This document shows, piece by piece, positions 1 through 27,279 of a DNA stretch of 64,000 nucleotides (position 1 is the stretch's first letter; each line of letters opens with the position of its first letter). The DNA comes from Thunnus maccoyii (taxonomy: Eukaryota > Chordata > Actinopteri > Scombriformes > Scombridae). The notes beneath the pieces are model-generated. The model ran no database searches. It was not told where the DNA came from and was given only the letters and a program-made list of their open reading frames with translations. Made by a program: the position numbers and the translations under genes. The stretch is from assembly GCF_910596095.1 (NCBI RefSeq), contig NC_056545.1:27923067-27987066 (forward strand), in the 5' to 3' direction.

Positions 1-121
1 ATCAATATTTTAGTTATTTATACATTATCAGCCAAAATTCGTGCAGATTTAATTTTGAGTCGTCATAAAATCATTCTTCAAGGCTTGGTATTTATCAATG
101 AAATCCGTCTCTGTTGTATTA

Positions 122-5392
<5,271 letters not shown>

Positions 5393-5407
<15 letters not shown>

Positions 5408-5436
5408 GTTGGTTACACAGCTTAGAGAGTAGGAAT
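5393..5436 (-). other. tmprss2: tmprss2 exon 2 (start-codon exon)
   Basis: Tiny exon with a TTTTCCACAG acceptor just above 5436 and a donor at 5391-5392. It holds 29 nt of 5' UTR and the first five codons (Met-Thr-Asn-Asn-Lys). The start was chosen because it is the only ATG in phase with the next exon. Confidence 0.65.
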
Positions 5437-5694
5437 CTGTGGAAAAGGTTATACATTTTTATAAATGAAAACTGAATGAAGCAGTAATCATAAGAAAAGT
5501 ACAATTTGTTCGTAGAACATAACTTTTGTTTGAGGAATATTGGTCATTAAAATGTTAAGGAACAAGAAACACATATATTACCAAAATATATGAATACATA
5601 TCTAAAATACACTGAGAATTTGCTTTTTTTTTCAAGCTACAAGCTGATTTGAGAACTGTTTCTTTTCAAAAGACAATACAACAACGCTTTTTAC

Positions 5695-5790
5695 CTTCGC
5701 AGGCTGACTCACTTTAAGTTTTCAGCTAGATTTCCCACAAATTCCTTCAGCGCTCTGATTCTGTCTGTCCCTCCACTCCCTGTTTCCCTC
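5695..5790 (-). promoter_or_regulatory. tmprss2: putative tmprss2 5' UTR exon and proximal promoter
   Basis: A good donor (GCGAAG|GTAAAA) ends at 5695, with non-coding purine-rich sequence above it and a weak TATA-like TTATAT near 5816-5822. The transcription start is inferred at about 5790. A 111-aa open frame across 5709-6044 has no recognisable homology and is not called. Confidence 0.35.
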
Positions 5791-5822
5791 TCTGTCTCAT
5801 GTTCAGTCCATTCTTCCATATA

Positions 5823-7780
5823 ATCAACAGCCATGACCACACCTTTTCCACTGTGTGCGCACGCCAGCCTGTTGTGTGGCGCTTGATTTATACAGCACTT
5901 CAAATGACATGAGCAAACAGCAGGTATTGATGCAAGCCAGCAGCGATACACATTATCTTCTGTCAACAGCCAGGCTATGAGATAAGGTGCATGAACTGAA
6001 AACAATGAGCAGAGGACCGTGTTCATCCAGCGGTGACTCTCCACTCATTTGTATCTTAATCAAGCATAAATCTCAGCAATGTGATACAAAGGCATCATGG
6101 TCCTGTGCATCTTATTGTATGGGTTTACAGTATAACTTTAAACACTAATGACATTTCCCAGGCAAGCATATATATCCAGCTCCACTCTCACAACGATTTT
6201 ACAAAACAGATATAAAAATATTTGTTGGTCATATGGTTGAGCAGCAAACATCTGATCATATCAGCATTTTAACTTCCTCTTCAAATTGCAGACATTCACT
6301 GGCTAAACTAGCCTAGAATGTGATTGCTATCATAAAATCTGCTAAATTTGGAAGTTACACATGCACACCTAAAAATATGCAGAAATAAAAGTGTTAATTT
6401 AATCAGCTGACAAGTTCTTAAAAAGTGGATAAACGGGTTAATAACGTGAGTCATGCTTTCCAGTAACCAAAACTGCCACTCCTATCACGTCCACAGCGTG
6501 ACTGAGAGGAGAAGAGGTGAACAGGTGACAAGTGCTCACTGTTTGTTTGACATACCAAGAGCTGGGTTAAGTAGTATAACATAGATCTAAAGCTGAGGAA
6601 AAAAGGTATAATAGACTTTGCTTTTACATTACACATTTGCTTTTGTCCATCCTCCTAAAGAGAAGCGTATGCTGTGTTTAATCAGTAACGTCTAAACAAA
6701 TGGACAAGTAAAAAAACTGATGGCCTGAGGACTTTCAGACCCTATTAATTTTTAACTAAATGTTTGACAATGCTAACTGGCAGGAAAAGGAAGGAATGAA
6801 AGAGTCATCCAGTAAGAGAAGTCCAGTAGTGAAGAGCGTGATGTCCTGCTGGGTGACATCAGCTCAATCTTTGCATATTTTTTTAACATACTGAATGTAA
6901 AGTACATAAGAGGGATGGATCATCCTGGATTGTAGAAAAACACATTTGCACATAAGAGGAATCAGACTCAGCAGGTACTGTAGTGTGTGGAAGTCCAATT
7001 TACCAAAAACATGAAAATGAAAAATTCTCAAGGTCAAATATAGATAATCTGTCCTGAATGAAATTTTCATATAAAGAAACCATGCAAGAAGTACAAAAAG
7101 TAAAAGTATACACTAAGGATCTAACTAGGTCTCTCATCACTTCAGTGTGCATGTTGTTTTACTTCCAAGTGGATACACTGAAACTATGGGGGTAATTTGT
7201 TTAAAGGGAAATTTAATCAACAGAAGTAGAGAAAGTTGTTGGTATGTATCCTCATCACAGTGATATACAGTCACCTCTGAAACGGCAGTCTTTCTGGTGA
7301 GGCATGTTGCTCTTGTGTTTTACAAACTGGTGCCACAGATGAAATTCAATTCACCTCCTTTGTACTGAGGTGACAGCAGAAAGTTCAAGATGGTATCTCA
7401 AACCCTCAAAGGTAAAACCTGAGCTACAGTGAATCAGCACAGCTAGATGCCAACAAGGATAAGTGGAAAATAACAACAAATTTGCATAAAACTCAAATTT
7501 GCTTTGCAAAGGCAGCACGAGCACCATAAACTTCAGCTCTTACAGCTCAACTGCAGCACTATCACATAAATAAGGAAACAGCAGCATCTAGTGGCTAACT
7601 TGACAACTGAAGTGCCAACTGTAGATTTCTGTGATTACATTTTTTTTAATTTAGCATAAAAATCAAAGCAATGTAACCTGTTGTGAAACTTGAATTTGGA
7701 ACTTGTAGGTCAAACCTTTATTAACCATCAACCCCATTGTTAGTCACAAAAGACCAATAACACAATACTGGTTTCATAAA
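5823..7780. other. intergenic, tmprss2 to acat1
   Basis: AT-rich DNA with no exon-like block, RNA gene or long repeat that I can recognise. It probably holds upstream control DNA of tmprss2 and the 3' flank of acat1. Confidence 0.6.
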
Positions 7781-7785
7781 AACTA

Positions 7786-7791
7786 TTTATT
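7786..7791 (-). terminator. acat1: acat1 polyadenylation signal AATAAA
   Basis: AATAAA on the minus strand, about 240 nt past the acat1 stop codon (8031-8033). A T-rich tract on the plus strand lies nearby. Confidence 0.55.
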
Positions 7792-8030
7792 TAACCATTT
7801 CAATTCAGAGTTAAATATTAATGCTTTTTTTTTTTTGCACTAGACGTTTGTTCAAACAAAGGAGTGTTTTAAACACTGGAGTCATGATGTCATGTGAGTT
7901 GAGTCCTAGTTTGCAGTTTGAATAAGGCCACCGGCATTGAAGTTGTAACAGATGCATTCTTCACAGTAAAAAGGGAGTTTATGGAAGTCTTTGCCATTTG
8001 GAACCAACAGATAGTCACTACATAAGTTTC

Positions 8031-14308
<6,278 letters not shown>

Positions 14309-14389
14309 GTTGGACTAGTAGACAGGACTGACTCACACACTGAGACCTGCTTCACCTTCAGCCATGCAGCGGAGGAAGAAATATATCAG

Positions 14390-14454
14390 CCAATCACAGT
14401 GAGAGGTGTTCCCCTGACGTCACGCTCAGCTAGGCATTATGGTTGTTGTAGTTT
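14390..14454 (-). promoter_or_regulatory. acat1: acat1 proximal promoter motifs
   Basis: Within about 150 bp above the ATG there are three motifs: CCAAT (14390-14394, inverted relative to the gene), a perfect CRE TGACGTCA (14415-14422), and ACTACAACAACCATAATGCC (14433-14452 on the minus strand). The last resembles the ZNF143/STAF element ACTACAAYTCCCAGMATGC. There is no TATA box, which suits a housekeeping promoter. Confidence 0.5.
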
Positions 14455-14459
14455 TTACC

Positions 14460-15035
14460 CCAGGTACAATGTGATATAATCGATTACATGAACTACGCCA
14501 GTCATTTATCTTCAAAATATCACTTCATACACAAATAAATACATTTCATCATGATCACATATAAAAAATATTTTCTAAAAAAAAGTTATAGACATTAAAA
14601 AAAGTATGTTCACATTTTTGAACAGAATAAAAATGACTATACTTGATTTGCAGTGGATAAGTTAGGTTGGGCCTAGTTTTGCTTCAGTGACACTGTGTCC
14701 TTTTTCCTGCTACAGTTTAAAAATGTGAACCCACAGACTGCTAAACTGTGCACGCTGTTCACCACTTTCCACATTTTTCTACAGTGTGACATGAATAGAC
14801 ATCTGAGTGGGACTAAGCATGTGATTGAGTGTTAAACCCATTGTGTAAAGAAAACGAACAAGGTATGTTCCCTCTTCAGCTACAGCCGTGCACTTGTGCA
14901 GTTAAGGGACATAAGATGACAACTGTGGTTCTATGAGTATGAGTGTGTGTGATTGTTTTTCCTTCAGCAACTAGGCCTACTCCTTTGGGGTCATGCTGTA
15001 AAGATGAATGGTCTACTACTCTACTTGCCTGTGTT

Positions 15036-15075
<40 letters not shown>

Positions 15076-15170
15076 AGAGTTGTCAGATTTCCCTTATTCT
15101 AGTATAACCTAATTTATATACTCAGGATAACAGAGAAACATTTCAAACCATCCTTTTTTTCACTTTCAAA
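14460..15170. other. intergenic, acat1 promoter to MMP 3' end
   Basis: AT-rich sequence with a (CA)n tract at 15039-15074. The downstream MMP gene's 3' UTR begins near 15175. No gene was seen. Confidence 0.6.
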
Positions 15171-15172
15171 GC

Positions 15173-15178
15173 TTTATT
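15173..15178 (-). terminator. AATAAA polyadenylation signal of the 15423-19559 MMP gene
   Basis: AATAAA on the minus strand, about 245 nt past the stop at 15423-15425. The putative 3' UTR contains a (GT)n(GA)n tract at 15366-15404. Confidence 0.55.
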
Positions 15179-15367
15179 AATTCATGTTTACTCGATGCAT
15201 GTCCAAGAAAAAAAAAAGACATTGGCTAGATAACAAACAGCTGTTGCCTACAGGATTATTACACTATTTCATAAAGTATTTCTATGTATTTCCAGATTTC
15301 TACAGAAAAGCCCCCATAAGCTGTTTAGGATGTGGAGTAGACCATAGCTATTATTGCATGCTCAAAG

Positions 15368-15405
<38 letters not shown>

Positions 15406-15422
15406 TTTGGGTCTTTGTTTCT

Positions 15423-18400
15423 TTAGTTGCAATCCATCCATCTATAGTTTAACAGAGTACGAAGCACTCTTCTTCTCAAGTAGTGGTACTCTTTTTGTTC
15501 GGATCCATATGAAAAGTACAGGTAACCTGGGATGAAGGAGGGATGCATCGTCAGTATCGCCCCAAACAGGAACATAATGCTACTGCAGAGGGACTAACCT
15601 TTGACTGATACTTACCTCTGCTCTCAAAAGCAGCATCCACCCTGAAGCCAATCCCAGGGAGCTCTTTGTGAATGAATTTTGGGTACCCAGCATCCATTCT
15701 CCCCCTCCTTTCATTGTAGCTATATGAATAATATGAGGAGGAGTGTTCATCAGCACAGCATATTGATCAATACTGTATATTGATTCAGCCTATATGTTTA
15801 TGATGATGGACATTACTCACCTCCAGTATCTATTGTTCACAAAGAGAAGGGTTCTGCCTGTGACTGACACATGGACGGCAGCATCTACCTTGGTGACAGA
15901 TTGAGAGAAGCCAAAGTCGCTGAGAGGTTTAGGATAACCACGTAGTACAGTGTTTCCACTGATCGCCCAGTAATGATCCCCTGTGACAGGAAAAGGTGGA
16001 GTTATGTAATCTTCCTTCTGTAACTGGTCCCTGCCTTTATTTAACACTTTTTGTCATTTTTAATTAACAAGAAACAATAAATTCACTTTTGGGGAATATA
16101 AGTTTGGTTTCATTTGATACTGATACTCATGAGCTAATTTTGTACCTTCAAAGAAAACAACAGTGTTGCGTATCTTATACTCATAAGCAGCATCAACTTT
16201 GCTGATCCCAGGCCAGACAGACTGAATCTTCTTCATGACGATGCCGCCCCATCTGCTGCTCCTCCTCCAGAAATGTCTGGTAAAGAAGCAAACATTCCAT
16301 GATAAGTACGAGCGGATAGAAATCACACTGAGAAAAGACATCTTAATGTGATTATCAACATAACTGCTCTATCTGATGGAGTTGCATGTTTCTGTGAACC
16401 TTGAAGTCAAAGTGTATAAACGTCTCACCCGTCTTTAAAGAAATAGAGATTACGGCCAATGGAGGTTACGGCATCAAAAATCAGGTTCCTGCTGCACATG
16501 TCTGGGGCAGGTTCTGGTTCTGGTGCTGGTTGAGGCACAGGTTTTATTGTCGGCTGAACTGACGTTTCTCTGACTCCTTTGAGAGGCAAAAGGAAAATAA
16601 AGAGTACTGAAAATCTCTCAATAGAAAAGTTTGTCATGAAAAGGGCTCTAATATGTTGCTATTATAAGTCTGTGAGTTAGTTAGGCTTTCACCGTAGATA
16701 GCCTGCACTCCCTGTCTGTCATCATCTGGTAGTGTGTACCCCTCCGTGTTCACATATTGGTAGGTGGGAAACATCAGAGCTGTTTGGACCTGAGAGTGTG
16801 CTAATCCCAGTGCATGGCCAAATTCATGGGCTGCCACCAAGAACAGGTTGGCTCCTGCATACACACACACACACACATACACACGCACAGAAAGTAAGGA
16901 TGTGAACCGTGGGTATATGATCAGCTGTAGCATCATGTCACCTCAAAAACATTTCTTTGATGTCCAAACCTGTTGAGGTTAGAGTCCAGTTTTCATCTTC
17001 ATCAAAATGGGTGTCACCTCCTCTGCCTTCTGCAGGGGAGAATGCATGAGCCAGGACCCCATTCTCTCCATCAAATGGAGCGAAGTCTCCATGTTCTGGT
17101 TTTGAGAAGGAGAAAGTTACAGTAACACTAGGTCACACATTTTCTCAAAGGCAGTGAAGACATTGCATTACCTTGAGCCTTGAACATGATCATGATGTCA
17201 GCAGTGCCGCTGTGGATTTGCCTGAAATCCAGAGGAATGACGTCACTGTAGAGTTTCAGAGCCTTAGCTAGGGTGGCATCCACATCACTTTGGCTCAAGT
17301 CTGGTGTGTAGTCAGTTATCCTAAGGCAGTGTGAGAGTGAAAATAGTTAACAAATCTCTTAACAAGTGCATTATGTTTGGATGAACTGCTCTCTGTTCTG
17401 ACATAGAGAATGTGTAGTTTAGTACCTGTATGTGACCACTGTCTTGTCCCATTTGGGTCGACCATCGAAGTGGCTATATTTAAGCACATCTGTGAAGCCA
17501 CAGCGGGGGCGAGCCATCACTTGCAGGGTGTTGGAGTCCAACTGCCCCGTCACCTCCAGGCCAAAAAACTCCTGCATTTTCTTGAGAGTGTCCTCAAAGG
17601 AATCCAGAGCGCTGCGCCAGGTACCATTGGGAGCACTGACACCCATGTCAGAGAAAAACTGAGACAGATAATCCTGAACAAAGAAAACAGGAACACTTCT
17701 CATATACAGATAATACTCCATATATGATCAATCTAACAGATTAGTAATTTAGCTAATAAAACTGTAATACAGAATTCTGAGAAAAGTTGAGTGAAAAAGA
17801 TTGTTTTGAAATAGTAGTTTAATTTAATGAAAGTACCATTACATTTTATGATCATGATTTTTACTCAAATAACACTTATTCATTTATTGCTGGGACTTAC
17901 TATCTTAGACTATTAGTTGGTATTATAACGGTACAGCTAGAGTATATTCACTCTGATCTATTTACAGCATAAATGAAATAAATTTAATATGTGCTTACAG
18001 TGAAACACAATTATAAAGATGCCATTTAGAGAGGAATGTAGTTCCAGAGGAGGTATGGAAACACAGTCTGGAACGCATTTACTCATCGTCATTATTAAAT
18101 TAAAGTTTTTAATCGTTTACACTACTCAAATGATGAACTTGTCAAAATGTATCATAACTCTGGTTCAGACTGTCCAAAATACCATCAAAGTCAAGTTTTG
18201 AGGTCTTTGAGTTCTTCACACACATGCTGCAAACAAACAAGAGCTCACTGGAGCATTGCTGCTGTTAGAGCGTATCTTCTGAAAGATAAAATCATGGCAT
18301 CACAAGCAAGCGCCATATCATAGTGTTTACCTCATGTAGATTGATTCTTTTTCCAAGGAAGTCAGACAAGCCTCCCTCCTTCCAACGTTGGGTGGAGGAG

Positions 18401-19559
18401 GTGTAAATGTTACCATGTTGAAAAGCAAGAAATGGCCACCTTTTGTGGAAGGCCTATTCCTTTTCAGGATAATGTATAAGTGTTATTAATACGTCAGCAG
18501 ATATCAGTGAAATTAAACAAATCCCTCATACGAGCTGTAACATAAGCTGTCCCCAAGGTAAACTGTGATATTAGTTACTGATTGTTGTGACTGTGAGTTA
18601 AACACCTTATGACGAAATAATTTTCTGGTACTTCTTTTGTTTCATGGTACATGCATGTACATTTGCTATATGTACATGCATGTATGAGCACTTGAGACTG
18701 ATTGTTGTATATAACCGTTTTCTCCTGGATGTGTTTGTTTTGTTTTTTTCTGTTCATGTTAAACTCTTTAGCAAGATGGTGTATCATGAGCCAACCTAGG
18801 GAGCCTTAGAGGGATTTGTAGGAAGGGACGTGGAGGGAGGGACTAAAGTGCTATTAACTTAAAATTACAAATAAAGTATTTCAAAAGAAATGTATTTAGA
18901 AATCAGTAGAAGTATTGCTTCTTTTTCATCTTATATACGACGGACGACATTTGCTAGCTCACCACAAACAAATCCACATTAATCCTTTAAAATTTCTCTG
19001 CATTACAAAACTGAGCAAAGTGTTGGATATAATGTGTGACACAGACAGGAATATCTCCAGACTTTCTCATGTTTAGAGACCATGAAAAAGCCTTAATAAT
19101 CACAATAATAACAGCAAGAAGCAGTTTTTAATTAAAATAATCAGGTTTAGGTATTTTCCCTTACTGTAAAGATAATGGTCCCAACTTTAACCCTATCTTC
19201 AAACCCTGAATCGTTCATACATATCTTTTAATGCTGTAAAGCTGACTCTAAATGTCAAGGAAGTTTAAGTGAGAAATTAATACACTGTGTAAAACTTTAT
19301 TGTTTGAAGGTTGAAAGAACATGTACAGTACAGAACCACAGAGAAATATTGAATACTGCTCTCTCTCCCTCTTATATCGCCAGATTAACTAACGGATTTA
19401 AACAGATAAATCTTTCGGCTTTGAAAGCACCTTTATGTAATTCATGTTTACCTGTGCTTTAGTGAGCTCTTCTTGGCTGGGTGAAGAGGTGGGCACAGCT
19501 CCACAGAGTGCTACAGTCACCACCATCATCACTGAATTAACAGCCAGTGCACCTTCCAT
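15423..19559 (-). CDS. secreted matrix metalloproteinase (MMP, collagenase/stromelysin/enamelysin class)
   Basis: Zinc endopeptidase, predicted secreted as a zymogen. Ten exons, low to high: 15423-15526, 15616-15719, 15821-15980, 16146-16276, 16429-16576, 16693-16854, 16970-17095, 17172-17320, 17426-17673, 19452-19559 (ATG 19557-19559). They total 1440 nt, 479 aa, the classic 10-exon secreted-MMP layout. There is a signal peptide ([11 protein letters not shown]), a propeptide with cysteine switch RPRCGFTDV (family consensus PRCGxPD), and a catalytic domain with zinc motif [11 protein letters not shown] and Met-turn ALMFP. A long Pro/Glu hinge ([11 protein letters not shown]) leads to a hemopexin domain with its two ends carrying the paired Cys (DMCSRN and WMDCN). 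Acat1 lies upstream on the right-to-left map and the mmp13-like genes follow. It could be the fish counterpart of MMP20 or a fish-only member; motif identity alone does not settle this. Confidence 0.88.
16857..16884. repeat. (CA)n tract forming the acceptor side of an MMP intron
   Basis: On the gene strand it reads as TG repeats ending in TATGCAG just before exon 16693-16854, replacing a normal pyrimidine tract. Confidence 0.8.
17674..19451. other. first intron of the 15423-19559 MMP gene
   Basis: A 1.8-kb AT-rich intron, by far the longest in this gene. No internal gene was recognised. Confidence 0.7.
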
Positions 19560-19599
19560 GATTCCTTTTTTCCACTGCAGAGGAGAAGGAATAACTCCA

Positions 19600-19615
19600 G
19601 GTACTATTTATTCTT
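19600..19615 (-). promoter_or_regulatory. TATA-like element of the 15423-19559 MMP gene
   Basis: An AATAAATAG-like motif on the minus strand, about 45-50 bp above the ATG. This matches the TATA-to-ATG spacing (47 bp) of the neighbouring MMP genes. No AP-1 site is obvious close by, unlike the mmp13-like genes. Confidence 0.35.
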
Positions 19616-20029
19616 CCTCCCACGCTCTGGTCAGATGAAGGGTTTAATGCACTACTGCCTGAAATAGTCACATTTCAGTGTTTTGGATGTGAGGTAAAGA
19701 TACATGACTGGGCAAAAAACATTCCTGTGAGTGTCTGAACAGGCCCATGTAAAGCAAAAGCAGATAGATAATAAGTATAGTGAGAGAGAGGGAGTCAGGA
19801 GGTAGAAGAGGTAAGACGAGGTCGACAGTTGGAGTAGCATGGGCCTGCATGAACATGATGATCAGAAATGGTACAATATGAACCATCAACAGGAACACAG
19901 TGTCTTGTTGAGACAAGAGGTATCATGTCCTTACTGTGTTTTGTTTTAAGAAGTTGCCTGTATCAAAACTTTCTTCTATTCTAATATATCACCTCACTGA
20001 TCAAGATTCTCACATGCAAATATCTCAGA

Positions 20030-21000
20030 GAGAAGATTCAAGATTCAATAACTTTATCGTACCCAGAGGGCATGAAACAAACAAACAACAAACATTGAAT
20101 GCATAAAAAAGATGAAAAAAACATGTCAAACATGTCAGTTCAAATGCAAGAAATTCATCTAAAGGTATTGAGATGATCTTTTGCTTTACCAGAGTGATAG
20201 CAGAGGGTAAAAAAGAGAGTTTGTATCTGTTGGTTCTGGCTAGTGGCAGTCTGAAATCGAGCCAGAAGACAAAATATGGAACTCTGGATGCAGGGGATGG
20301 GAGCTGTCTGACAGTATGGACTGTGCTTTGTTTAGTAGCTGTCTTTTATAGAGGTCAGGCAGACTTCCTAATTTAGTTCCAGTGATTTTATTGCTTACTT
20401 TGACCGTTCTGTTTAATGATTTTTTTTTGTTTAACATTAAGACAGCCAAACCAACAATTATAAGAAAATGTAAGGACACTTTCAATAAAAGATTTATAAA
20501 ACAATGTCATCAGAGTTCTGTCCACCTGAAACTTGACCAGCTGTCTCAGACAAAAAAAGACACTGCTGGCTTTTTTTGTACAGCATATTTATGTTTTGCT
20601 CAAATGATAATTTGTGGTCAATTATGGTGCCTAAGTATTTAAAAGACTCCATTATTTCCACACTCTTGCCATTAATTACAGTGCTGACTGAACTTGTTGC
20701 TTGACACCTAAAATCAATAAACACGTCCTTGGTTTAAGTTGCATTCAACTCTAAAAAGGCTTCTTGGCATCATTTTAAAAAGCCATCCATAACAGGACTG
20801 TGAGACATTTTGTCATTATTCAACAGGCTCATTATGACTGTGACATCTTCGAATTTCAATATACAAAAGTTTTCAAACCTACTGACAGTTGTTTGTGTAT
20901 AAAATAGACGAGGAGAGAGAACACAGCCCTGTGGTGAGCTAGTTGATGTTATGGTCAGATCTGAAAAGTTCGCTCTCACCGTCTGAGTTCTACAGGTTAA
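20030..21000 (-). mobile_element. 5'-truncated LINE (L2/CR1-like) with RT C-terminal part
   Basis: Minus-strand frames carry degraded reverse-transcriptase signatures: SSPQGCVLSPRLF, the fingers/palm block; LKFEDVTVIMSLL, a changed FADD box; and MFIDFR followed by FKYLGTIID. The 3' end near 20030 reads GGGTACGATAAAGTTATTGA followed by a short repeat of ATCTTGA, typical of L2-like tails. The frames are interrupted, so it is an old copy. Confidence 0.75.
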
Positions 21001-22405
21001 GTAGTCTAAGGGCCAGCCAACTGTTCACTTAGAATTGGGTTACATTATTGATTTTGGTTACTTTTGAAATCTGTTAAATTTCCTGATCTAAATCTTGGGC
21101 ACAAAACTCTTCTCTATACATGCAGGGCAACTACAGGCAATGGAATATTTATTTTAGGGTATTCCTTTAAAGAGCACTTTGGTGTATGGACGATAATGTG
21201 TCACTGGTGTAGTAAGCAAAAAAGACAAGAGAGGGAGCCATGAGAGCAAATCTGAAGTTGTTATTAAGACAGTCAAGTGCAGTGCTGAACATAACTGTTC
21301 ATAACAGATATGACAAGGTGTCAACCATGTGTTTTTTAGGTCTCATTCATGAAAATGACCCATTGGCCATAAATGTACCTTCTGATTAAAGGACAAATGA
21401 CCATCTTTGAATGACTGGTACTACATTACCTCTATTGTGCAAAACCCCCACTTGCAAAAAGGAAACATTACACTGTCCTATTAAGAAATATTTATTTGTT
21501 GATTGATAGTGCCAAATAGTTTACATTTATACATGCATACAGTACAACACCTTGAATGATAATATATATCCAATTGTGGAGGACCCTGAGAGTCTGAAAA
21601 AGGTTAACAAAATGTATTAATTGATACAACCAATGTATCTTTTACCTTTAAAACTTTTTGGTCACAGTGTGCCAGATAATGAGATATGGAAATGAGTAAA
21701 GTTGGAACAAACTGGAAAATCTAAACACAAATTGGATAAAAGAAATGTAAAAATAAATTTCAAAAATATTTTTTATTTAAAACTATGTAATTTAACTGTG
21801 AATTTAGCATTTTTTCATGTCAAAACCTGCAATTAAATTGTACAAATTCCAAAACACTCATTATATGAGTATTCTTAAATAATCTATGATGGTTGCACTG
21901 ATTTTGCGTTCACTGTGTTTATAGATAAATACATTCCTTTTATTTGTCAAGTCTTTTTTTAACCTTTCTTTAACTGTCAAATAAAAATTAATTGATTTAT
22001 AGTTAAATATATTTAATGATGGAGCCTTTATTGTATAAATGAATTTCCTTATAGCAACTATATAATATAGTTAGATTACAGACATAAAGAACAGCAGCAA
22101 TATTACCAGTGATAATATGTCAAAAACAAGTGGACTTGCTGTCTTGAAGAAACATCTTAAAGAAGAAGGTCCAAACAATAGAAGCCTTTCATATGGAACA
22201 TTTCAGTATCTCATGGCTACAGGCTGAAAAAGTCTCATACACAACAATATGCTACAATGCAAATATAACAGAAAGGTAGACAGGTTTACATAGATAACAA
22301 ACTTCATTAATTAACTCTTTGAATATTGTATGTTTACAGCAATACATTTTGAAAATATAATATTTAGAATAATACAAATATTGTACTACCTTAACACGGT
22401 TATTG
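21001..22405. other. intergenic between the two MMP loci
   Basis: AT-rich. No exon-like block or RNA gene was recognised. The founder mmp13-like 3' UTR starts at the right edge. Confidence 0.55.
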
Positions 22406-22411
22406 TTTATT
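22406..22411 (-). terminator. candidate AATAAA of the founder mmp13-like gene
   Basis: AATAAA on the minus strand, 53 nt past the stop codon at 22464-22466. Other AATAAA-like motifs lie further away, so use of this one is uncertain. Confidence 0.4.
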
Positions 22412-22463
22412 CATTGTCATTCTACATGAGCATCTACATAAACAACTTAACTAGTCAACTGGT

Positions 22464-25960
<3,497 letters not shown>

Positions 25961-26006
25961 GTTTCCTCTTTGAATGCAACTTGCCACTCTGTGCTGGAGC
26001 CTGCTA

Positions 26007-26080
26007 TTATATAGGCTTAGGAATGTAGGTGTTGGGGAATGGGCGTGTTGAGCAACAACCTTCTTGAGTCAGTGACTCAA
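26007..26080 (-). promoter_or_regulatory. mmp13: founder mmp13 promoter: TATA box and palindromic double AP-1 site
   Basis: TATATAA at 26007-26013, 47 bp above the ATG. At 26064-26080 there is a perfect 17-bp palindrome TTGAGTCAGTGACTCAA made of two facing TRE/AP-1 sites (TGAGTCA and TGACTCA) one base apart. AP-1 close to TATA is the known hallmark of inducible MMP promoters. Confidence 0.75.
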
Positions 26081-27278
26081 TAGGTATTCCATTTATGGAT
26101 GATAGAAGTAGAAGATTGGCTTTGATTGCGTAGCCAAAAAAGTTCCCCAAAAGAAGACTATAATTATGATGACAATCATGTGACACACAGCACAGGAAAT
26201 TTCCCTCGTTTAAGTACTGAGTGGATGACCTTTTCAAATAAGTGATCAATAATCATATCTGACAAATGAAACCTGAGTGCTTAAACTTACACAAAATTTC
26301 ATTTTGAAAAAAAAAAGGTTGATTTCTATATCTGTTGCTTAAGGTTACATTCTGAGAGATATTCTGACATTTTACCCAGACTTTTAAGGCAGTCTGTCAT
26401 GAACTCAAATATGTCACTCACAAACTGTCTTCTCCTACCCTCAGGCTGCTGTTGCTCCATATAAGGCAGCATTGTGCCCTATGAGCAAACACAGACACGC
26501 TGTGTCATGTCATGAACAATAGTCCTGTTACTGGACTGTTAGGTCATCCAGTATATCCATGACAAAATCATTCTGACTGAGTATGGAGTATTTGTAAATG
26601 CCACGGATCACTTGTCTGAGATTTATTTATGGCTGCTGTTGTGCATGAAGATGGTTAGATTTTTTTTGACTTGACTAGCTTTCCATCCTTATATATCTGT
26701 AATTATCTATGTAAGTATGCAATTATTTATCTATTCACATAACATTGGTACATTATTATTCATGGAAAACTACATTGCTGTTTCCTAACATTGGACACTG
26801 GGAGGAACAGTACTGTCTTTGTTGTGCAACTTGCGTCTCAGGTTAACTAACAAACAGCAGTAAACACAGACAGTAAGAATGACAGTGTTGCAATAAAAAG
26901 GCAACATCTGATTAATTAAATATTATTATTTGTAGTTCTATAAAATATACATGTGAGCATTTTTGCCTGTAAAATCTGACCAATTGAGCACAAAGTCTGG
27001 AATATTGAAGTCTTTTGAAAAATGTAATAAAAAAGTCATTTGTTTATCACACAATTTGTAAAATCAAATCAATAGAAAACACAAAAGTTGTAATTTAATA
27101 CATGAAGAACAAAACTTACTGTTGTTTCCAGGACAATAAATAATATATTCTATTTTAGGGGACATTAAGTAAGTCAGTATTACAACACAGTTTTACATGC
27201 TGAAGTTAGCACTTTTCACTCCCGCATTATTCATCAGCCACCAGTTTATTATTATACATAGTGTGATTAATGCTCCCA

Positions 27279-27279
<1 letters not shown>
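26081..27279. other. intergenic upstream of founder mmp13
   Basis: AT-rich; no gene or clear repeat seen. Confidence 0.5.

Noticed and set aside
78-110. Possible final tmprss2 exon (AG acceptor at 111-112, frame ending in TGA)
   Set aside because: It would leave an intron of only 17 bp after the donor at 126-127, too short to splice. The true last exon is more likely beyond the window edge.
5709-6044. 111-aa minus-strand open frame upstream of tmprss2
   Set aside because: No recognisable homology, overlaps the inferred 5' UTR and promoter, and has no splice or start context.
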